From: Verrucomicrobiota bacterium
GTDB lineage: Bacteria > Verrucomicrobiota > Verrucomicrobiia > Opitutales > Opitutaceae
Length of the DNA stretch: 64,000 nt
Direction: 5' to 3'
Assembly: GCA_018239845.1 (NCBI GenBank)
Contig: JAFEGO010000010.1
Span: 1-64,000 of the forward strand
Shown here: positions 47,270-54,919 of the stretch, in pieces
Position numbering within the stretch: the first letter of the stretch is position 1
How the letters are laid out: every line of letters begins with the position of its first letter
Made by a program: the position numbers and the translations under genes
The notes under the pieces: model-generated
Database searches by the model: none
Told to the model about the DNA's origin: nothing
Seen by the model: only the letters and a program-made list of their open reading frames with translations

Positions 47270-47578
47270 ATGCTCGAACTCCGCCCCACTTGCGAGAACT
47301 GCAATTGCTCCCTGCCGCCCGCCGCCAAGAACGCCCGCATCTGTTCCTACGAATGCACCTTCTGCTCCGACTGCGTGGAACGCGTGCTCTTCAACGTGTG
47401 CCCCAACTGCGGTGGCGGTTTCACCCCACGCCCGATCCGTCCGACGAAAAACTGGAAAGGCAACAACTACCTCGGCGCCGACACCGCCTCCACCACCGTC
47501 AAGCACCGCCCGGTCAACGCCGCCGCGCACGCCCAGTTCAGCGCCGAGCTCAGCCTGATCCCGCCCGAGTCACGCTGA
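47270..47578 (+). CDS. DUF1272-family zinc-ribbon protein
   Basis: This 102-aa protein matches DUF1272: MLELRPTCENCNCSLPPAAK, then ARICSYECTFCSDCVERVLF and CPNCGGGFTPRPIRP. Eight or more cysteines in CxxC pairs predict two zinc sites. The ATG at 47270 opens the conserved domain; the long frame from 46304 is antisense to nothing but is not gene-like upstream. It closes the ArsR-led cluster. Confidence 0.86.
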   Translation: MLELRPTCENCNCSLPPAAKNARICSYECTFCSDCVERVLFNVCPNCGGGFTPRPIRPTKNWKGNNYLGADTASTTVKHRPVNAAAHAQFSAELSLIPPESR

Positions 47579-47589
47579 TTCGGTTTTTA

Positions 47590-47651
47590 GACAGAATGAA
47601 CGGAATGCATCGAATCCGAATCTTCATTCGGTAAATTCGGTTCATTCTGTC
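47590..47651. repeat. Intergenic inverted repeat of nonamer units
   Basis: The left arm starts GACAGAATGAACGGAAT (47590). The right arm reads ATTCGGTAA, ATTCGGTTC and ATTCTGTCG. The same three-unit plan as the element at 20210 is clear, with GACAGAATG ends in common. It lies between the DUF1272 and rhomboid-like genes. Confidence 0.75.
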
Positions 47652-47714
47652 GAAACTCAGCCCGTTGCGCGCTTGCCCCAACGCACCGTGCCGCCAACGG
47701 TGAGGCCGTCTCCG

Positions 47715-48521
47715 ATGCGCGACTTCACCGCCAACGAACAGCAGCCGCTTTTCTGGATGAACGGCCGGCCCATTTACGCCGCCCTGCTCATCGTGCTCGT
47801 GTATGTGGCCACATTGCTGGTCACGACCATCCTGATGGGATTGCAGATCTACGCACCGCTTGAATGGATGATTTATTCCAGCGAGGCGGTGCTCCGGGGC
47901 GAAGTTTGGCGCATCCTCACCTATGGGCTCTGGAATCAGCCCAGCCTCCGGTTCGTCATCGATATGTTCATGATCGCGTGGTTCGGGCGTGAGCTCGAAA
48001 AGTTTTTCGGACGACGTCTTTTCCTTCTTTTTTTCACCGGTCTCTACCTGCTGACACCGCTGCTTTTCACCGCCATAGGTACTTGGTTTCCCCAGCACAT
48101 GGCGGGCGAAGTGGGTTCTCTCGCCATTTTCGTAGCCTTCGCGACGCTTTATCCCGAGGCCGAGATGTACTTCGGCCTGCTCGCCAAGTGGATCGCGCTG
48201 ATCTTTGTCGGTCTCTACACGCTGATGTTCATCGCCAACCGCGATACCGCCGGCCTCATCTCGCTCTGGGCCACCACTGGTTTTGCCTACGCCTTTGTCC
48301 GCTACCAGCAAGGCAGCCTCACCCTGCCCCGCTTCAGGTTCCGCCGCGCCGCCGCCCAGAAGGCCACCCCGGTCAAACCCGCCGCGCCCGCCGTCGATGA
48401 CCTCGACGCCGTGCTCGACAAGATCGCCCGCTCCGGCATCGCCAGCCTCACCGCCGCCGAGCGCGCCCGCCTCGAAGCCGGCCGCGCCGCCCTCCTCCGC
48501 CGCAAAGACTCGAGCCGCTGA
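47715..48521 (+). CDS. Rhomboid-like membrane protein, probably without protease activity
   Basis: This 268-aa protein has about six helices in rhomboid order (LEWMIYSSEAVLRGEVWRIL, YGLWNQPSLRFVIDMFMIAW). The segment aligned with the catalytic loop reads GEVGSLAIFV rather than the GxSG serine motif, and I see no helix with the matching His. The C-terminus (about 215-268) is charged (DDLDAVLDKIARSGIASLTA, AERARLEAGR) and resembles DUF6576-type tails of rhomboid-family proteins. ATG 47715 is the chosen start; an upstream frame to 47673 adds 14 residues. Confidence 0.75.
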   Translation: MRDFTANEQQPLFWMNGRPIYAALLIVLVYVATLLVTTILMGLQIYAPLEWMIYSSEAVLRGEVWRILTYGLWNQPSLRFVIDMFMIAWFGRELEKFFGRRLFLLFFTGLYLLTPLLFTAIGTWFPQHMAGEVGSLAIFVAFATLYPEAEMYFGLLAKWIALIFVGLYTLMFIANRDTAGLISLWATTGFAYAFVRYQQGSLTLPRFRFRRAAAQKATPVKPAAPAVDDLDAVLDKIARSGIASLTAAERARLEAGRAALLRRKDSSR

Positions 48522-48665
48522 GAAGACTATCTTCTTTGCGCCGGACGTTTTATTAGAGCTTACATTATACAGCCCGGGTGCTTCCCCTAAGGGAAATCCT
48601 GAGGTGCGCCGAATCCATTGGAATTGAGCTTAGCCGGACGTCCGATTTGCTACGGGCTTCCGGCT

Positions 48666-50087
48666 GTGCTCTTCAACTCGCTGACCTTCATTGTGTTCTT
48701 CGTGGTGGTCGTGGGCGCCTATTGGGCGCTTCGGTCATGGGAGACGCGTAAAAACCTGCTGCTGGTCGCCAGCTATATCTTCTACGGCGCGTGGAATCCG
48801 CCGTTCGCGCTGCTGCTCTTTGGCACCACCGCGCTGGATTTCTACCTTGGCAGCCGTATCGCCTCGGCCGTGACACCCCGCGCCCGCCGCGGCTGGATGA
48901 TCGCCAGCGTGACGTCCAACCTGAGCATGTTGGGCTTTTTCAAATACGGCAATTTCCTGCTCGAAAACTTCCAGTGGCTGCTCGCGCGGGCCGGCGTCGC
49001 CTATCAGCCGCCTCACCTCGATATCTTCCTGCCGATCGGTATCTCATTCTACACGTTCCACTCCCTCTCCTACACGCTCGATGTCTATCGCGGTGTGTGC
49101 GCGCCCACCAAGTCCCTGCGCGACTTCACGCTGGCCGTCTCCTTCTTCCCGCAGCTGGTTGCCGGTCCGATCGTGCGCGCCGCGGACTTTTTGCCCCAAC
49201 TCGTCACCGCGCCGAAGCTGCGACCGGGCCAGTTCGGCTGGGGTCTCCTGCTGATGACCCTCGGCATGTTCGAGAAGATCGTCCTCGCCGATGCCCTGCT
49301 GGCCGACTCCGCCGATGCGGTCTTCGGCTACGGCGGTCCGCTCCCTGCGCTCGATGCCTGGGGCGGCACGCTGGCCTTCGCCGGGCAGATCTTCTTCGAC
49401 TTCGCCGGCTACTCCACCTGCGCCATCGGCGCCGCGCTCTGCCTCGGCTTCCATCTGAAGGACAACTTCCGCTTCCCGTACGCCGCCGTGGGCTTTTCGG
49501 ACTTCTGGCGGCGCTGGCACATTTCCCTTTCCACCTTCCTCCGCGACTTCCTCTACATCCCGCTCGGCGGCAACCGCTCCGGTCCCGCGCGCGCCGCGGT
49601 CAACCTGATGATCGTGATGTTCATCGGCGGCCTCTGGCACGGCGCCGCGTGGACCTTCGTCGTGTGGGGCCTGATCCACGGCGTCTTCCTCGTGATCGAG
49701 CGGCTCGTCAAGGGTGCCGCAGGCGAGGCCCCGTGGACGCAGACCTTCGCGATCAAGTTCCTGATCGGCCTCGGCACGTTTGCGGTCGTCTGCCTTGCGT
49801 GGGTCTTCTTCCGCGCGGCGGACTTCGCCACCGCCGCCCGCCTCGTCAAAGCCATGGTCGGCGCCGGCGCACCCAGCGACGCCCTGCTGACCACCCGCGA
49901 GCTGCTCCAGGTCGGCAGCGTCACCGCCGGCCTCCTGCTCGCCCACTGGAGTCTGCGCGATACCTCGATCGAGGCCGTCGTCGGCAAAATGCCGCGCTGG
50001 CTCGTCGTCGCCCTCTGGACGCTGATGCTCAGCGCCATCATCCTCACGCAAGGAAACGGCCATGCCTTCATCTACTTCCAGTTTTGA
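48666..50087 (+). CDS. MBOAT-family O-acyltransferase (AlgI-like)
   Basis: This 473-aa polytopic membrane protein of the membrane-bound O-acyltransferase family starts at GTG 48666 (VLFNSLTFIVFFVVVVGAYW), the usual N-terminus of AlgI-like proteins. Key segments are FKYGNFLLENF, DIFLPIGISFYTFHSLSYTL, DFWRRWHISLSTFLRDFLYI and the catalytic-His motif GGLWHGAAWTFVVWG (H325). Such proteins pass acyl groups across the membrane for polysaccharide O-acetylation. It overlaps the SGNH gene by 26 nt, and the two are one unit. A TTG start at 48618 would add 16 residues. Confidence 0.93.
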   Translation: MLFNSLTFIVFFVVVVGAYWALRSWETRKNLLLVASYIFYGAWNPPFALLLFGTTALDFYLGSRIASAVTPRARRGWMIASVTSNLSMLGFFKYGNFLLENFQWLLARAGVAYQPPHLDIFLPIGISFYTFHSLSYTLDVYRGVCAPTKSLRDFTLAVSFFPQLVAGPIVRAADFLPQLVTAPKLRPGQFGWGLLLMTLGMFEKIVLADALLADSADAVFGYGGPLPALDAWGGTLAFAGQIFFDFAGYSTCAIGAALCLGFHLKDNFRFPYAAVGFSDFWRRWHISLSTFLRDFLYIPLGGNRSGPARAAVNLMIVMFIGGLWHGAAWTFVVWGLIHGVFLVIERLVKGAAGEAPWTQTFAIKFLIGLGTFAVVCLAWVFFRAADFATAARLVKAMVGAGAPSDALLTTRELLQVGSVTAGLLLAHWSLRDTSIEAVVGKMPRWLVVALWTLMLSAIILTQGNGHAFIYFQF

Positions 50088-51138
50088 AAGCTTCGAACGG
50101 GTCATTCCCGACCTGCCGTGGCGCCGCCTGGCGTTGATCGTCACGGCGCTGACCTTCCTCGCCGCGGTCGGTTGGGAGATCCGGTGCCGCGCCTGGGGCT
50201 ACGCGCCGACGCTGAACGACACGCCCGACCTCTGGGCCCAGCAACGCCGGGCCGTGCGCCCGGACTCGATCGTCATCGTCGGCGACTCCCGCGCGCATTT
50301 TGACCTCGATCTCGACGAGTTGGAAAAAGGCCTCGGCTCCCGTCCGATCCAGCTCGCGCTCGATGGCAGCTGCCCGTACCCGGTTTTCGCCGACCTCGTA
50401 AACGACGAGAGCTTCCACGGCACGGTGATCGCCAGCCTCGTGCCCGGCATGTGGCTGGCCCCCGGCGGCCCGCTGCTGAAAAACTCCGAGCGCGCCCTGG
50501 AGCGCTACCACAAGCAGACTTGGGCCCAGCGCTCCGGTCATGTGCTCGGCATGTTGCTCGAGGAGCACATCGCCTTCCTCAAGAAGGACGACCTCACCCT
50601 GCCCAAGCTGCTGGGCCGCATTCCTCTTCCGCCGCGCGACCACACTGAAGGCCCGCCGTTGCCACCCTATTTCGGCTCAGTCGACCGCGAGCGCCGTACG
50701 CGCATGATCGACGCCTGCGCCCAACCCGGCCCGCTGCAGGACCGCATCAAAAACGGCTGGCCCCTCCTCTTCACGCCGCCTCCGCCGCCCAGCTACATCC
50801 CGCGCGAGGCCTTCCTCAAGGGCATGGGCGCCGCCATCGAGAAACGTTTTCAGGACACCGCTGCCGCTGTGAAAAAGCTCCGCGCCCGCGGCGGCAAGGT
50901 CGTGTTCGTGCGCTTCCCCTTCACCGGCAAGGTCCGGGAACTCGAGGACGCCGGCACGCCTCGCGCCGGTCCTTGGACCCGCATCATCAACGAGTCCGGC
51001 GCCCCTAGCATCTACTTCACCGACTACCCGGAGCTCGCGAATTTCCAGTGCCCCGAGTCGTCCCACCTGTCGGCGCCCGATTCCGTGGAATTCACCCGCC
51101 GCCTCGTGCCGCACCTGAAGGCCGCGCTCGCGCAGTAA
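50062..51138 (+). CDS. SGNH-hydrolase-like partner of the MBOAT protein
   Basis: This 358-aa protein has one N-terminal transmembrane helix (about 22-42) with the rest outside the cytoplasm. The SGNH-type block I nucleophile is S76 in VIVGDSRAHFD, and the C-terminal block has SSHLSAPDS with a possible catalytic His. AlgX/AlgJ-like SGNH proteins finish the transfer of acetyl groups to exopolysaccharide, and the overlap with MBOAT supports this role here. No polysaccharide synthase is beside it. Confidence 0.82.
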   Translation: MPSSTSSFESFERVIPDLPWRRLALIVTALTFLAAVGWEIRCRAWGYAPTLNDTPDLWAQQRRAVRPDSIVIVGDSRAHFDLDLDELEKGLGSRPIQLALDGSCPYPVFADLVNDESFHGTVIASLVPGMWLAPGGPLLKNSERALERYHKQTWAQRSGHVLGMLLEEHIAFLKKDDLTLPKLLGRIPLPPRDHTEGPPLPPYFGSVDRERRTRMIDACAQPGPLQDRIKNGWPLLFTPPPPPSYIPREAFLKGMGAAIEKRFQDTAAAVKKLRARGGKVVFVRFPFTGKVRELEDAGTPRAGPWTRIINESGAPSIYFTDYPELANFQCPESSHLSAPDSVEFTRRLVPHLKAALAQ

Positions 51139-51184
51139 GCGTTTGGCGCTTTTCCCCGCTCCGTATCGCCGTCAGCGTACGGCC

Positions 51185-52198
51185 ATGAAACCATCGGTCG
51201 CCCTGCCTCTGGTCTTGTTTGCGCTCCTGGCGTTGCTCGCGCTTCCGGTCCGCGCCGAGTTCAAGCGCCCCGATGCCGCCGGCCGCGCCCAAGCCCTCGG
51301 CGACATCTCCGCGGAGCCCGAGCCGCTCCGCCGCCTGCTGGAGCCCGACGGCGATTTTTATCCCATCACCTTGCCGCGTTCCAACGACTGGCTCGGCGTG
51401 CACTACGAGCCGGGCCAGACCTTCGCCGCCTACCGCGCCGCCAAGCCCAACCGCCCCGACGCTACGCGCCGCGTCATCTATCTGCTGCCCATCGGTGAGT
51501 TCGACGAGGACACCAGTCCGCCGCTCGACGAAATCCGCGCCTATGCCGCGGCGTATTTCCAGCTGCCGGTGAAAATCCTCCCGGCCTACGATCCGCACGA
51601 CCTCGAGTTCGAGCCGCGTAAAAATCCACGTTCCGGTCAGCGCCAGATCCTCACCACGAGCGTCGAGGCCTTTCTAAAAACGCGCCTGCCTGACGACGCC
51701 TACTGCCTGCTCGGTGTCACGATGACCGATCTCTATCCGTCGCCGAAATGGAATTACGTCTTCGGCGAAGCTACGCTTGTTGACCGCGTCGGCATCTACA
51801 GCTTCGCGCGCTACGACCCCGCCTTCAGGGGTGATGAGCGCGGCGCCGATTACCACGATCTCATCCTCCGCCGCGCCTGCAAGGTGATGACCCACGAGCT
51901 CGGCCATATGTTCGGCCTCGAGCACTGCATCTACTACGACTGCCTGATGAACGGCGCCAACGACCTCGAGGAGATGGATGGCACGCCGCGCAGCGTCTGC
52001 CCTGTCTGCCTGCGCAAGCTGCATGAATGCATCGGCTTTGACGCCGTGAAACGCTACGAGCAGCTCCTCGCCCTCTGCGAACGGCACCACTGGTACAATG
52101 ACGTCGATTGGATCAACGCCCAGCTCGCTAAGGTCCGTCCGCCGGCCAAACCCGCCGCCAGGGCGTCGCGGGAGGACGCCCCGGCGACGAAGACTTAG
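51185..52198 (+). CDS. amzA: Archaemetzincin-like metalloprotease with a signal peptide
   Basis: This 337-aa zinc peptidase has the active motif HELGHMFGLEHC (H237, E238, H241, H247, C248) and, downstream, YDCLMNGANDLEEMDGTPRS with CPVCLRKLHEC, giving the extra cysteines of archaemetzincin's second zinc site. The N-terminus is a signal peptide (MKPSVALPLVLFALLALLAL, then PVRA), so the enzyme should act outside the cytoplasm, whereas archaeal archaemetzincins are short and cytosolic. The gene overlaps the convergent PhyH gene by 4 nt. Confidence 0.9.
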   Translation: MKPSVALPLVLFALLALLALPVRAEFKRPDAAGRAQALGDISAEPEPLRRLLEPDGDFYPITLPRSNDWLGVHYEPGQTFAAYRAAKPNRPDATRRVIYLLPIGEFDEDTSPPLDEIRAYAAAYFQLPVKILPAYDPHDLEFEPRKNPRSGQRQILTTSVEAFLKTRLPDDAYCLLGVTMTDLYPSPKWNYVFGEATLVDRVGIYSFARYDPAFRGDERGADYHDLILRRACKVMTHELGHMFGLEHCIYYDCLMNGANDLEEMDGTPRSVCPVCLRKLHECIGFDAVKRYEQLLALCERHHWYNDVDWINAQLAKVRPPAKPAARASREDAPATKT

Positions 52199-53019
52199 GC
52201 CTTGCCCGCTTCTTCGTTGCTGACGGGCTTGAAGTTCGGGCGGCCGTAGCGCTGGGTCGGGACGGTGCCGTAGGGATTAAGGTGGAACTCGTCCACGCCA
52301 CGGCAGAGGTACACCTTGAAGTTGGGGTTCACGCTCATGTCGTTCTTCACGTTGGTGCCGGAGTAGCGGATCGTGAGACCCGCGCGACGACGGTCGGAGG
52401 GATTGGCGGGCGAGCCGTGGATCGCGCGGTCGTCGTGCAGGGAGCACTCGCCGGCCTTAAGGCGGAATTGCACGGCTTTGTCGGCGTTGAAGTCCGAGCC
52501 GTCCTCCAGCTCGAGCGTGAGCACGGAGGAGGTCTGGGTGGAGCGCTTGTGCTTGATGATGCCGCCGCGATGCGAACCGGGGAGCAGCTTCATGCCGCCG
52601 TTGACCTCGTCCACATCGTCGAAGGCGAGCCAGACGGTGACCGAGTTGTGCGGAGCCATCGGCCAGTAGTACGCGTCCTGATGCCAGCCGACGGTGGACT
52701 CGTTGCGCGGCTCCTTGATGAAGAAGTTGCTCGCCCAGAAATAGAAGTTGGGCCCGAGGATGCCTTCGACGAGGTCGAGGATCTTCGGGTTCATCGCGAT
52801 CTCGTAGAGATACGTGCTCGTCTCGTGCCATTCGCGGATGTCCTTGGTCGTCTCGCCCGGCTGGAGGAGCGCGAGGAGATTGGGCAGCTCGGCGTTAATG
52901 CGCGCCATTTCCTCGCGCGTGTAGATCGGCGGCAGCCCGAGGAGGTAGCCGTTTTCGTGATAAAACTTCTGCTGGGCAGAAGTCAGCTTGTAGGGATTGG
53001 TCGCGGTAGCGGTGGCCAT
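52195..53019 (-). CDS. PhyH-family Fe(II)/2-oxoglutarate dioxygenase (copy 1)
   Basis: This 274-aa dioxygenase belongs to the phytanoyl-CoA hydroxylase-like family. Iron ligands are H and D in TVGWHQDAYYWP, and a later His in DDRAIHGSPANPSDRRRAG. NGGMKLLPGSHRGG is also typical. The protein is strongly similar along its length to the next gene (for example GYLLGLPPIYTR, NAELPNLLALL, DIREWH, RRAGLTIRYSGTNVK), so they are a recent tandem duplication. The substrate is unknown. Confidence 0.92.
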   Translation of the reverse strand: MATATATNPYKLTSAQQKFYHENGYLLGLPPIYTREEMARINAELPNLLALLQPGETTKDIREWHETSTYLYEIAMNPKILDLVEGILGPNFYFWASNFFIKEPRNESTVGWHQDAYYWPMAPHNSVTVWLAFDDVDEVNGGMKLLPGSHRGGIIKHKRSTQTSSVLTLELEDGSDFNADKAVQFRLKAGECSLHDDRAIHGSPANPSDRRRAGLTIRYSGTNVKNDMSVNPNFKVYLCRGVDEFHLNPYGTVPTQRYGRPNFKPVSNEEAGKA

Positions 53020-53044
53020 GGTGATATGGGTTTAAAGTTGAAAC

Positions 53045-53884
53045 TTACTTGGCGGCGGCGACGGGATTGAGGCCGTAGCCTTCGGCGGTCGCCTCGCCAC
53101 GGCGGTAGTCCTTCCGCGCATAACGCAGCGTGGGCGCAGGCGCGTAGGGGGTGTGACCGTAGGTGTCGACGCCGCGGCAGAGATGCGCGACGAAGTCGGG
53201 GCTGATGCTGAGGTCGGCCTTCACGTTGGTGCCGGAGTAGCGGATCGTGAGACCGGCGCGGCGGCGGTCCGAGGGATTGGCCTGCGAACCGTGGATCGCA
53301 CGGTCGTCGTGCATCGAGACCTCGCCGGCCTTGAGGCGGAACTGCACGGCCGAGGCCGTGGAGAAACCCGAGCCGTCGGCGAGGCCGAGGCTGAGCGTGG
53401 CGTTGGCGTCGTCAGTCGTGCCGTGCTTCATGAGGCCGCCCTTGTGCGAGCCGGGGATGAGCTTCATGCCGCCGTTGACCTCGTCCACGTCGTCGAAGGC
53501 GACCCACACGGTGACGGTGTTGCAGGGCGAGAGCGGCCAGTAGTACGCGTCCTGGTGCCACGGCACGGTGCCGGCGCTGCGCGGCGGCTTGATGAAGAAG
53601 TGGCTGCCCCAGACGTAGAAATTAGGCCCGAGGATGCCCTCGACGAGGTCGAGGATGCGCGGGTTCATCACGATGTCGTAGAGATAGGTGCTCGTGTGGT
53701 GCCACTCGCGGATGTCGCCCGAGGTTTCGCCGGGCTTGAGGAGCGCGAGAAGGTTGGGCAGCTCGGCGTTGATCGCATCCATCTCGGCACGCGTGTAGAT
53801 CGGCGGCAGGCCGAGCAGGTAGCCTTGGTCGGCGTAGGCCTGCTTTTGCGATTCGGTGAGACGGGCGGGAGGAAGGGGTGCCAT
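53045..53884 (-). CDS. PhyH-family Fe(II)/2-oxoglutarate dioxygenase (copy 2)
   Basis: This 279-aa paralogue of copy 1 keeps iron ligands in VPWHQDAYYWP and DDRAIHGSQANPSDRRRAG. It lies 25 nt upstream of copy 1 on the same strand, and they are probably one transcript. ATG 53884 is preferred to 53902, since MAPLPPARLTESQKQAYADQ aligns with the copy 1 N-terminus. It diverges from the AraC regulator gene; the 115-bp spacer holds an inverted repeat. Confidence 0.92.
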   Translation of the reverse strand: MAPLPPARLTESQKQAYADQGYLLGLPPIYTRAEMDAINAELPNLLALLKPGETSGDIREWHHTSTYLYDIVMNPRILDLVEGILGPNFYVWGSHFFIKPPRSAGTVPWHQDAYYWPLSPCNTVTVWVAFDDVDEVNGGMKLIPGSHKGGLMKHGTTDDANATLSLGLADGSGFSTASAVQFRLKAGEVSMHDDRAIHGSQANPSDRRRAGLTIRYSGTNVKADLSISPDFVAHLCRGVDTYGHTPYAPAPTLRYARKDYRRGEATAEGYGLNPVAAAK

Positions 53885-53946
53885 GAAGGGTAAGCGGAGC
53901 ATGATAGCGCGATCAGCGGCTGGGCGCGTCCAGAATTTTTGGTGGA

Positions 53947-53966
53947 AATGTACAGAATATTACATT
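53947..53966. promoter_or_regulatory. Putative operator between PhyH and AraC genes
   Basis: AATGTA (53947-53952) and TACATT (53961-53966) form an inverted repeat with an 8-nt AT-rich spacer in the divergent promoter region. The position between a regulator and its likely targets makes it a candidate binding site. Confidence 0.45.
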
Positions 53967-53999
53967 CCCTGTTAAAAAAACACCCTCCACCCGCCGGCC

Positions 54000-54863
54000 A
54001 TGAAAGTCCTCCGCGATCCCCAGATCATCAGCGGCTTTGTCTACGACGCCCCCGTGGACGAGCTGCCGCAGCTCACCCACTGCGGCGAGGCGCTCTGTTG
54101 CCGCGGCCACTACCGGAAGCCGCATGCGCACACGGGCTTTGAGTTTCTCTACCTCTCGCGCGGCTGCGCCTCGTGGAAGGCCGACGGAGAAGTGACCGCG
54201 CAGGCGATGGGTGACCTCTACATCGCCTACCCCAACGAAAAACACGGCACCGGCCCCGTGCCCAATCCCGAAAACCACCACCTCTGGGTCGGCCTCAAGC
54301 TCGACACCTTCGGGCCGGCGGCGGTGAAGCTGGCCAAAATCCTCCGCACTGCGCGCCTGCGCAACCTCACCGGCGTACCTGAGGTCGAGCCCGTGCTGCG
54401 CGGCCTCGTCGCACAGGTCGTGGCGCACCACCCGCACCGGCTCCAGGCCGTGCGCTCATACCTTGATCTCTTCATCGCGCTCGTGACGCAGCGCCTGCTG
54501 GCCGACCAGCAGCCCGCACCGGCCCAAAGCGCCCTCCCCTACTCCTACCCCGTGCAACGCGCCATCGCCTACATGGAGCGCCAGCTCGACCGCCGCCTGC
54601 CGCTGCGCGACCTCGCAGCCATGGCGACGGCGCGGAGCGTGCCGCATTTCTGCGCACTCTTCCGCCGCGAGGTCGGCGTGAGCCCGGCGGCTTACCACCT
54701 GCAGCTGCGCGTGCGCGCGGCGCGGCAGGCGCTGCGCCAGCCGGACTTCGACATCACGAAGGTGGCACTGCAGCACGGCTTCAGCTCATCGCAGCATTTT
54801 TCCACGGTGTTTCGCCGCGCGTTTGGCGTGACGCCACGGGAGTGGCGGCAGGCAAAGGCGTAG
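54000..54863 (+). CDS. AraC-family transcriptional regulator
   Basis: This 287-aa regulator has an N-terminal cupin-like sensing domain (PHAHTGFEFLYLSRG about 42-56, with His residues as in AraC-type cupins) and a C-terminal pair of helix-turn-helix motifs (about 190-285; RRLPLRDLAAMATARSVPHF and DITKVALQHGFSSSQHFSTV, ending FGVTPREWR). It diverges from two PhyH genes and is convergent with a third, so those three dioxygenases are its likely targets. The stop codon lies inside a palindromic repeat. Confidence 0.92.
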   Translation: MKVLRDPQIISGFVYDAPVDELPQLTHCGEALCCRGHYRKPHAHTGFEFLYLSRGCASWKADGEVTAQAMGDLYIAYPNEKHGTGPVPNPENHHLWVGLKLDTFGPAAVKLAKILRTARLRNLTGVPEVEPVLRGLVAQVVAHHPHRLQAVRSYLDLFIALVTQRLLADQQPAPAQSALPYSYPVQRAIAYMERQLDRRLPLRDLAAMATARSVPHFCALFRREVGVSPAAYHLQLRVRAARQALRQPDFDITKVALQHGFSSSQHFSTVFRRAFGVTPREWRQAKA

Positions 54864-54917
54864 CGCCGGCATCTTGCCGGCACGCGTGAACCGATGGCCG
54901 GCAGGATGCCGGCGCTA
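54861..54917. repeat. GC-rich inverted repeat overlapping the AraC stop codon
   Basis: TAGCGCCGGCATCTTGCCGG (from 54861) pairs with the segment ending CCGGCGCTA at 54917 with one mismatch, around a 15-nt centre. The TAG of the repeat is the stop codon of the AraC gene. It separates convergent genes. Confidence 0.75.
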
Positions 54918-54919
54918 CT

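Noticed and set aside
48522-48665. Promoter upstream of the MBOAT gene (TTACATTATAC region)
   Set aside because: The AT-rich stretch is suggestive but a well-spaced -35 box could not be fixed, so no promoter is claimed.
54861-54917. Possible CRISPR-like repeat
   Set aside because: It is a single inverted pair with no regularly spaced copies; nowhere in the window is there an array of equal repeats and spacers.
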